A stretch of DNA of 64,000 bases from Pseudomonas helmanticensis (lineage in GTDB: Bacteria > Pseudomonadota > Gammaproteobacteria > Pseudomonadales > Pseudomonadaceae): assembly GCF_900182985.1 (NCBI RefSeq), contig NZ_FXUY01000001.1:4351501-4415500 (forward strand). Reading direction: 5' to 3'. The position numbers were made by a program, and so were the translations under genes. Position 1 is the stretch's first letter. The number at the start of each line of letters is the position of its first letter. The notes beneath the pieces were generated by a model. The model did not search any database. It saw only the letters and a list, made by a program, of their open reading frames with translations, and was not told the origin of the DNA. Positions 58,401 through 64,000 of this stretch are shown piece by piece.

Positions 58401-58757
58401 TCAAGGCTTGAGCCACGAACCCTGGCTCTGGCCTTCGCAATACGGCTTCAAATACGCCGCGTCGGTGGCGACGCCGTAATAGTGGATGTCCTGGCGATAA
58501 GGCATATTGGCGACTTGCGCGTTGCTGCACACGCCAAATGCACCGCTCGGGCACTGATCGACGTACTGCACCTCAACTTTTTGTCCGGCCAGGGTCGGCT
58601 GGCAGAAACCGTCGCTGAACAGTTTCTGCGGGATATTGCGGTTCTGCTGGCAGACTTTTACGTCGAGCCGTTCACCCTGACTGTGCACCACGCAGGCCTG
58701 AGCCCACACTTCACTCGACAGCGAAGCCAACAGCAACGACCATCCCAACCAACGCAT
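58401..58757 (-). CDS. Small exported Cys-rich protein of unknown function
   Basis: This 118-residue protein has a signal peptide (MRWLGWSLLLASLSSEVWA, residues 1-19). The mature chain has six cysteines (QACVVHS, KVCQQNR, DGFCQPT, DQCPSGAFGVC, PYCEGQ), consistent with disulfides in the periplasm. Other readable features are VEVQYVDQCPSGAFGVC and QDIHYYGVATDAAYLKPYC. I do not recognise a characterised family. It diverges from the second cobW-like gene, with 29 bases between starts, and lies in the zinc island. Confidence 0.72.
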   Translation of the reverse strand: MRWLGWSLLLASLSSEVWAQACVVHSQGERLDVKVCQQNRNIPQKLFSDGFCQPTLAGQKVEVQYVDQCPSGAFGVCSNAQVANMPYRQDIHYYGVATDAAYLKPYCEGQSQGSWLKP

Positions 58758-58786
58758 CTTTGAATCTCCCAAGAAAGCTCCTGGCC

Positions 58787-59752
58787 ATGTTGCAGAACAT
58801 TCCTACCCATGTCATTGCTGGCCCTTTGGGCGCCGGCAAGACCAGCCTGATTCGCCAGCTCATGGCGCAGCGACCGGACGGCGAGCGCTGGGCGGTGCTG
58901 ATCAACGAGTTCGGTCAGATCGGCCTCGACGCCGCGCTGCTGACCAGCGATGCCGATGGTATCGCACTGGGCGAAGTGGCCGGCGGCTGTTTGTGCTGCG
59001 TCAATGGCGCACCGTTTCAGATTGGCCTCGGGCGTTTGTTGCGCAAGGCCAGGCCTGATCGGCTGTTCATCGAGCCGTCCGGGCTTGGGCACCCGGCGCA
59101 ATTGCTGAAACAGTTGAATGAGGCGCCGTGGTTGGGTGTGTTAGCAGTGCAGCCGTGTGTGCTGGTGCTGGATGCTCAGGCTCTTGCAGCGGGGAAAGCG
59201 TTGCCGGCAGCGCAGCAGGAAGCGTTGCTCAGTGCAGGTTTGCTGCTGCTGAACAAGGCGGAACACCTTGACGAAGAGGCTCGACAAAACATCACCAGTC
59301 GGTTGCCTCCAGTCCGACTGATCTGGACGCAGCAGGCGCAACTACCCCTGAGCGAACTCCCGGGTCTGGCTGCCAAAGCGCTCAACGGTGTGGATAACCT
59401 GGTTGTGCCCAAAGGGTTGGGACAAATGCCAGCCGTCTGGAGTGATCCGACGTTGCCGATTTGCTTGAATCAGGCGCAGGAGGGTGGCTGGAGCATTGGT
59501 TGGCGTTGGCATCCGGGGCAAAGGTTCGACAAGCAGCGCATTGCTGACTGGCTGAGCAGCCTCACTTGGCAGCGGGCGAAGCTGGTTATACACAGCGTGG
59601 ATGGCTGGGTTTCGGCGAATGCGCTGGATAGTGCGGAGTTGGTTTGGCTGGCCAGTGAATGGCGAAAGGATTCTCGGATCGAGCTGATCTTTGTCGATGC
59701 GCAAAACATCGATGAGTTGCAGCGGGGGTTGTCGGGGTGTCGGGAGGATTAG
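58787..59752 (+). CDS. Second COG0523 (CobW-like) GTPase
   Basis: This 321-residue G3E GTPase is shorter and divergent from ZigA. Walker A is GPLGAGKTS at about residues 11-19, the CxCC-type metal motif is GGCLCCVNGAPFQIGL near residue 70, FIEPSGLGHPAQLLK is near 95, and LNKAEHLD takes the place of the usual NKxD. The C-terminal domain is reduced. Two different COG0523 proteins in one island suggest different clients or metals. I chose ATG 58787 (MLQNIPTHVIAGP); TTG 58760 would add nine residues. Confidence 0.87.
   Translation: MLQNIPTHVIAGPLGAGKTSLIRQLMAQRPDGERWAVLINEFGQIGLDAALLTSDADGIALGEVAGGCLCCVNGAPFQIGLGRLLRKARPDRLFIEPSGLGHPAQLLKQLNEAPWLGVLAVQPCVLVLDAQALAAGKALPAAQQEALLSAGLLLLNKAEHLDEEARQNITSRLPPVRLIWTQQAQLPLSELPGLAAKALNGVDNLVVPKGLGQMPAVWSDPTLPICLNQAQEGGWSIGWRWHPGQRFDKQRIADWLSSLTWQRAKLVIHSVDGWVSANALDSAELVWLASEWRKDSRIELIFVDAQNIDELQRGLSGCRED
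59389..59397 (-). other. DnaA box in the second COG0523 gene
   Basis: Exact TGTGGATAA, the only box in the right half of the window. Confidence 0.4.
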
Positions 59753-59827
59753 ATCAAAAGATCGCAGCCTGCGGCAGCTCCTACATGGGATTCCCTGTGG
59801 GAGCTGCCGAAGGCTGCGATCTTTTGC
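59753..59827. repeat. REPIN, family B
   Basis: Arms AAGATCGCAGCCTGCGGCAG and CTGCCGAAGGCTGCGATCTT, about 32 bases apart, beginning directly after the stop of the second COG0523 gene and ending five bases before the convergent DUF3301 gene. Confidence 0.9.
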
Positions 59828-59831
59828 TTTT

Positions 59832-60251
59832 TCAGGGCTTCCACTTCGTATGTTCCTGCCGCCACTGACTCAACTCGATGACTTCCGCCCGTGGCCTGTG
59901 CACCTCAACCACCGGTGGCGTATCGTCGAACGGCGCCGGGTAGGGCGCCAGCTCGATCTGCGCACTGTGTGCGCCGAACTGGGTGATGGTGCCGTTATGC
60001 CGGGTTTCGCCGGTCACGGTGAATTCGAAGTTGTACACCCGTGCCAGTCGTCGGCGCCCGTTGGCGTCCTTGATGAAACCGATCTTCTTCAGTGCAACGT
60101 TGCCATCGAGCAGCTCGACACGCACGTTCAGGCAATGCTGTTTGACCCGCTCCAGCGCTCGCTCGCGCAAGCCGTGGTTGTGCCATAGCCACGCCCCGGC
60201 AGCGGCGAACAGCATCAGCACGAAGATGTTTTCGAGGGTCAGCATCAACAT
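59832..60251 (-). CDS. DUF3301 domain membrane-anchored protein
   Basis: This 139-residue protein has one N-terminal membrane helix (about residues 5-23, [18 protein letters not shown]), followed by [36 protein letters not shown] and [37 protein letters not shown], the DUF3301 pattern. Role unknown. The start could be ATG 60251 or ATG 60245; GGAG sits four bases before the first. Confidence 0.85.
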   Translation of the reverse strand: MLMLTLENIFVLMLFAAAGAWLWHNHGLRERALERVKQHCLNVRVELLDGNVALKKIGFIKDANGRRRLARVYNFEFTVTGETRHNGTITQFGAHSAQIELAPYPAPFDDTPPVVEVHRPRAEVIELSQWRQEHTKWKP

Positions 60252-60362
60252 CAAACTCCAAAAGATAGTGCCAGCTTAACTGCGTCGCCGGTCTGTCGTA
60301 CAGGCTGCGTTTCGTCGCATACTGCGCGGCTTGAATTTCAATCGTTTTACGGAATGTCCCGA

Positions 60363-61235
60363 ATGAAACGTACGCCTCATCTGCTCGCCATTCAGTCCCA
60401 CGTCGTGTTCGGCCACGCCGGCAACAGCGCTGCGGTTTTTCCGATGCAGCGGGTCGGGGTCAACGTCTGGCCGCTGAACACCGTGCAGTTTTCCAATCAC
60501 ACGCAGTACGGTCAGTGGGCCGGCGAAGTGTTGGCGCCCCAGCAGATTCCCGAACTGGTCGAAGGCATCGCGGCGATTGGCGAGCTGGGCAACTGCGATG
60601 CGGTGCTGTCCGGTTACCTCGGCAGCGCGGCGCAGGGCCGGGCGATTCTCAGTGGCGTCGCGCGCATCAAGTCGGTCAATCCGAAAGCCTTGTATCTGTG
60701 TGATCCGGTGATGGGCCATCCGGAGAAGGGTTGCAGCGTGCCGACCGAGGTCAGCGATTTCCTCCTGGAAGAGGCAGCAGCCGTGGCGGACATCATGTGT
60801 CCGAACCAGTTGGAGCTGGACAGCTTTTCCGGGCGCAAGCCGCAGTCGTTGTTCGATTGCCTGGCCATGGCGCGGGCGTTACTGGCGCGTGGGCCGAAAG
60901 CGGTGTTGGTCAAACATCTGGATTACCCGGGCAAACCGGCGGATGGCTTCGAGATGTTGTTGGTGACGGCTGAAGGCAGCTGGCATCTGCGCCGTCCGCT
61001 GCTGGCATTTCCGCGTCAGCCGGTGGGCGTGGGCGATCTGACGTCCGGCCTGTTCCTGGCGCGGGTGTTGCTGGGCGATAGCCTGGTGGCGGCGTTCGAA
61101 TTCACCGCGGCGGCGGTGCATGAAGTGCTGCTGGAGACTCAGGCGTGCGCCAGTTATGAGTTGCAGCTGGTGCGCGCGCAGGACCGGATTGCGCATCCGC
61201 GGGTGAAGTTCGAGGCTACAGCGATAAGTCTGTAA
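60363..61235 (+). CDS. pdxY: Pyridoxal kinase PdxY
   Basis: This 290-residue ribokinase-fold enzyme of the vitamin B6 salvage pathway phosphorylates pyridoxal. Family landmarks: [40 protein letters not shown] at the start, [16 protein letters not shown] near residue 115, and the anion-hole/catalytic [19 protein letters not shown] near residue 220, with the catalytic Asp. I chose ATG 60363 (MKRTPH); ATG 60354 three codons earlier is also possible. Confidence 0.94.
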   Translation: MKRTPHLLAIQSHVVFGHAGNSAAVFPMQRVGVNVWPLNTVQFSNHTQYGQWAGEVLAPQQIPELVEGIAAIGELGNCDAVLSGYLGSAAQGRAILSGVARIKSVNPKALYLCDPVMGHPEKGCSVPTEVSDFLLEEAAAVADIMCPNQLELDSFSGRKPQSLFDCLAMARALLARGPKAVLVKHLDYPGKPADGFEMLLVTAEGSWHLRRPLLAFPRQPVGVGDLTSGLFLARVLLGDSLVAAFEFTAAAVHEVLLETQACASYELQLVRAQDRIAHPRVKFEATAISL

Positions 61236-61250
61236 TCGCGTTATCGTTCA

Positions 61251-61328
61251 AAAAAGATCGCAGCCTGCGGCAGCTCCTGCATGGGAATGCAAAATCCTGT
61301 AGGAGCTGCCGAAGGCTGCGATCTTTCG
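61251..61328. repeat. REPIN, family B
   Basis: Arms AAAGATCGCAGCCTGCGGCA and TGCCGAAGGCTGCGATCTTT, about 38 bases apart, between the convergent ends of pdxY and the thioesterase gene. Confidence 0.9.
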
Positions 61329-61337
61329 CTTTTGATC

Positions 61338-61820
61338 TCAGGCGTCGCCCTTGATCTCCTGATAGCGCTTCTCCAGCTCTTGGCGAATCTGCCGACGTTG
61401 CTGCGCCTGCATATAGCGACGCTTGTCCTCACTGTTCTGCGGCTGCAGCGGCGGCACGGCGGCCGGCTTGCGCTGGTCATCTACCGCCACCATCGTGAAG
61501 AAACAGCTGTTGGTGTGGCGCACCGAGCGTTCGCGGATATTTTCGGTGACGACTTTGATGCCGACTTCCATTGAGGTATTGCCGGTGTAGTTGACCGACG
61601 CGAGGAAAGTCACCAGTTCGCCGACATGGATCGGCTCGCGGAAAATCACCTGATCCACCGACAGGGTTACCACGTAACGGCCGGCATAACGGCTCGCGCA
61701 GGCGTAGGCCACTTCGTCGAGGTATTTGAGCAGGGTGCCGCCGTGGACATTGCCAGAGAAGTTGGCCATGTCGGGGGTCATCAGTACCGTCATCGACAGC
61801 TGGGCGTTTCCGGGTTCCAT
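61338..61820 (-). CDS. Acyl-CoA thioesterase, hot-dog fold (YciA-like)
   Basis: This 160-residue protein has a single hot-dog domain. MTVLMTPDMANFSGNVHGGTLLKYLDEVAYACASRYAGRYVVTLSVD carries the catalytic Asp/His-Gly-Gly region and helix of the acyl-CoA hydrolase family. YTGNTSMEVGIKVVTENI and HTNSCFFTMVAVDDQRKPAAVPPL follow. The C-terminal tail (about 135-160) is charged and Gln/Arg-rich, as in the longer members. Start ATG 61820 (MEPGNAQLSM). Confidence 0.9.
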   Translation of the reverse strand: MEPGNAQLSMTVLMTPDMANFSGNVHGGTLLKYLDEVAYACASRYAGRYVVTLSVDQVIFREPIHVGELVTFLASVNYTGNTSMEVGIKVVTENIRERSVRHTNSCFFTMVAVDDQRKPAAVPPLQPQNSEDKRRYMQAQQRRQIRQELEKRYQEIKGDA

Positions 61821-62040
61821 AACGTTCTCACGGATCAAGGCTGATTTCTGGAAGCACCTCTGCGGGTGCCTGGTCACTTTTCAAAAGTACCGTTATCGGG
61901 ACGCCGGGCGACTGGCCGCCGTCACGCCTCGATCGATCTGTTTCCATATATTGCACCGCCTTCCAGCCACAAGTCGCGGTGTTAACCTGCAAAAGCCCCT
62001 CCCAAGGGCAATTCCCACACGAAAAGCGGATTTTTACTTC

Positions 62041-62075
62041 GCTCGCTCAGACTTTTCTGACGTCTGACTGCGAGC
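62041..62075 (+). promoter_or_regulatory. Inverted repeat in the leader of the KefB-type gene
   Basis: GCTCGC-TCAGAC (62041-62052) and GTCTGA-CT-GCGAGC (62062-62075) form a 12-bp stem with a two-base bulge and a 9-base loop. It ends 24 bases before the start codon, so it could affect ribosome access. Confidence 0.4.
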
Positions 62076-62099
62076 CTCGTCATTCAAGGAGCCCACGCC

Positions 62100-63863
62100 A
62101 TGCATGCCATCAGTTTTATTCAGGACCTGGCAGTGATCATGTTGGTCGCAGGCGTGGTGACCGTGTTGTTTCACCGTTTCAAGCAGCCAGTAGTGCTCGG
62201 CTATATCGTCGCCGGCTTCATCATCGGCCCGCACACACCGCCGTTCGGCTTGATCCACGACGAAGAAACCATCAAGACCCTCGCCGAGCTGGGGGTGATT
62301 TTCCTGATGTTCTGCCTGGGCCTTGAGTTCAGCCTGCGCAAGCTGTTCAAAGTCGGCGCCACGGCGTTTATCGCGGCGTTCCTCGAGATCGTCCTGATGA
62401 TCTGGATCGGCTACGAAATTGGCCGCTGGTTCGACTGGAACACCATGGACTCGCTGTTCCTCGGCGCGATTCTGGCGATCTCCTCGACCACCATCATCGT
62501 CAAAGCACTCAATGACCTGAAGATGAAAAATGAGCGCTTTGCGCAGTTGATCTTCGGCGTGCTGATCGTCGAAGACATCCTCGGCATCGGCATCATCGCG
62601 CTACTCTCGAGCATCGCCGTCAGCGGCACGGTCAGCTCCGGCGAGGTATTTTCCACGGTCGGCAAGCTGTCGCTGTTCATGATCGTCGCGCTGGTCATCG
62701 GCATTCTGCTGGTGCCGCGCTTGTTGGCTTACGTGGCCAAATTCGAAAGTAACGAAATGCTGCTGATCACCGTGCTCGGCCTGTGTTTCGGCTTCTGCCT
62801 GCTGGTGGTCAAACTCGAATACAGCATGGTTCTCGGTGCCTTCCTGATCGGCGCGATCATGGCCGAGTCGCGGCAGTTGCTGAAAATCGAGCGGCTGATC
62901 GAGCCGGTTCGCGACCTGTTCAGTGCGATCTTCTTCGTGGCCATCGGCCTGATGCTCGACCCGATGATTCTTCTTGAATACGCGTGGCCGATCGCGGTGA
63001 TCACCGTCGCCGTGGTGCTCGGCAAGATGTTGTCCTGCGGCCTCGGGGCCTTTATCGCCGGCAATGACGGACGCACCTCACTGCGCGTGGGGATGGGGCT
63101 GTCACAGATTGGCGAATTTTCCTTCATCATCGCCGCGTTGGGCATGACCCTGCAGGTCACCAGCAACTTTCTTTATCCGGTCGCCGTGGCCGTGTCGGTG
63201 ATCACCACGCTGCTGACGCCGTACCTGATTCGCGCGGCGGATCCGCTGTCGATCAGGTTGTCAGCGGCCGTGCCCAAGCCTCTCGGTCGCGTGTTCGGCA
63301 TGTATGGCGAATGGCTGCGCAGCATTCAGCCGCAAGGCGAGGGTGCGATGCTCGCGTCGATCATCCGCAAGATCTTGTTGCAGGTCGGGGTCAACCTGGC
63401 GCTGGTGATCGCGATCTTCTTCGCCGGGGCCTATTTCGCTGAACGCATCTCGCTGTGGCTGCAGGACTGGATCAGCGATCCGAGCTGGCAGAAGGCGTTG
63501 ATCTGGGGCGGGGCGTTGCTGTTGTCGTTGCCGTTCCTGATTGCCGCTTATCGAAAGCTCAAGGCGCTGTCGATGCTCTTGGCAGAGATGGGCGTGAAGC
63601 CGGAGATGGCCGGGCGGCACACGCAGCGAGTGCGTCGGGTGATCTCCGAAGTGATCCCGATTCTCTCGCTGCTGGTGATTTTCCTGCTGCTGGCAGCCTT
63701 GTCGGCCAGTATTCTGCCGACCAACAAGTTGCTGGTGCTGATCGCCGTGGTGGCGGCCGCCGTGGCGGCGCTGCTCTGGCGCTGGTTCATCCGCGTGCAC
63801 ACGCGGATGCAGGTGGCGCTGCTGGAAACCCTCGACAACCACAAGGAGTCGTCGGGGCATTGA
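62100..63863 (+). CDS. KefB-type cation:proton antiporter (CPA2 family)
   Basis: This 587-residue membrane protein has about 12 antiporter helices in residues 1-385. Signature stretches are FKQPVVLGYIVAGFIIGPHTP near residue 25, LGVIFLMFCLGLEFSLRKL near 65, FLGAILAISSTTIIVKAL near 120, FGVLIVEDILGIGIIALL near 155 and GMGLSQIGEFSFIIAALGM near 335. It has no RCK/TrkA-N nucleotide-binding domain. Instead the last 170 residues hold three or four more helices (about 420-445, 462-480, 520-540 and 545-560). It probably exchanges potassium or sodium for protons. P. aeruginosa has a gene of this type near pdxY. Confidence 0.9.
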   Translation: MHAISFIQDLAVIMLVAGVVTVLFHRFKQPVVLGYIVAGFIIGPHTPPFGLIHDEETIKTLAELGVIFLMFCLGLEFSLRKLFKVGATAFIAAFLEIVLMIWIGYEIGRWFDWNTMDSLFLGAILAISSTTIIVKALNDLKMKNERFAQLIFGVLIVEDILGIGIIALLSSIAVSGTVSSGEVFSTVGKLSLFMIVALVIGILLVPRLLAYVAKFESNEMLLITVLGLCFGFCLLVVKLEYSMVLGAFLIGAIMAESRQLLKIERLIEPVRDLFSAIFFVAIGLMLDPMILLEYAWPIAVITVAVVLGKMLSCGLGAFIAGNDGRTSLRVGMGLSQIGEFSFIIAALGMTLQVTSNFLYPVAVAVSVITTLLTPYLIRAADPLSIRLSAAVPKPLGRVFGMYGEWLRSIQPQGEGAMLASIIRKILLQVGVNLALVIAIFFAGAYFAERISLWLQDWISDPSWQKALIWGGALLLSLPFLIAAYRKLKALSMLLAEMGVKPEMAGRHTQRVRRVISEVIPILSLLVIFLLLAALSASILPTNKLLVLIAVVAAAVAALLWRWFIRVHTRMQVALLETLDNHKESSGH

Positions 63864-63884
63864 CCGGCCGGGGCGGCTGGCTGA

Positions 63885-64000
63885 TCAGCTTTCCAGCCAG
63901 ACGTCCCGCGCCCAGTGCCAGACCGATTCCCAGGATTCTTCGGTGATCAGCTCTTCTTCGCCCGACCACAGCACCACGGTGCCGTCTTCTTCGACGCAGT
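63885..64000 (-). CDS. Conserved hypothetical protein, C-terminal fragment
   Basis: The last 37 residues of a minus-strand gene run off the right edge: CVEEDGTVVLWSGEEELI, then TEESWESVWHWARDVWLES and TGA at 63885-63887. The acidic, tryptophan-rich ending is distinctive, but I cannot assign a family. It converges on the KefB-type gene with 21 bases between stops. Confidence 0.7.
   Translation of the reverse strand, partial: CVEEDGTVVLWSGEEELITEESWESVWHWARDVWLES

Overview
The window is a stretch of a Pseudomonas chromosome, most likely of the P. fluorescens group, beginning close to the replication origin. This rests on gene order (mnmG-rsmG-parA-parB-atpIBEFHAGDC-glmU-glmR-glmS), high G+C codon usage, Pseudomonas-type REP/REPIN repeats, parS sites and a strong excess of DnaA boxes. 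Nothing looks like a recent mobile element: there is no insertion sequence, integrase, CRISPR array, tRNA or rRNA.

Layout. 1-3000: end of mnmG, rsmG and the chromosome partition genes parA and parB. 3000-10250: the complete F0F1 ATP synthase operon, with a clear promoter, GNRA-capped hairpins between cistrons and a terminator. 10300-14520: UDP-GlcNAc supply (glmU, glmR, glmS). 14640-18380: a LysR regulator, a glutathione S-transferase and a large flavin/FAD/2Fe-2S fusion reductase. 18500-27490, minus strand: rmd-gmd-wbpW-wzm-wzt-wbpX-wbpY-wbpZ, in the order of the P. aeruginosa common polysaccharide antigen (D-rhamnan) locus. 27915-32771, plus strand: a divergent, overlapping four-gene set (two paralogous glycosyltransferases, an acyltransferase and a methyltransferase) that probably modifies or caps the same polysaccharide. 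32900-37460: a DUF3142 lipoprotein, a large exported protein, a LysE exporter and an Lrp regulator. 37490-37780: the remnant of a dihydrolipoyl dehydrogenase gene with its middle deleted.

37900-60000 is dominated by metal homeostasis. Three SPFH (HflK/HflC-like) genes, one with 15 histidines in its first 31 residues, are translationally coupled to an HmtA-like heavy-metal P-type ATPase. Next is a bufferin-type operon: a small exported Cys-rich peptide, a DUF692/MNIO enzyme and a DUF2063 partner. After cfa, cls and a DUF3617 gene comes a minus-strand operon: folE2 (zinc-independent GTP cyclohydrolase), a zinc-type ABC transporter, a gamma-carbonic-anhydrase-like protein and a second dihydroorotase. 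Divergent from it are an amidase and two COG0523 (CobW/ZigA) metallochaperone genes. Two near-perfect Zur-type palindromes (54685 and 56395) and a weaker one (37897) mark this as a zinc-starvation island, where zinc importers are expressed beside substitutes for zinc enzymes. The right end holds pdxY, an acyl-CoA thioesterase, a KefB-type antiporter and the end of an unknown gene.

Three parS sites lie inside coding sequence (40948, 54239, 55158) and at least twelve exact DnaA boxes are scattered through the window. Eight REP/REPIN elements of two main families sit just after gene 3' ends. The most interesting unit is the SPFH trio plus P-type ATPase next to the bufferin RiPP operon.
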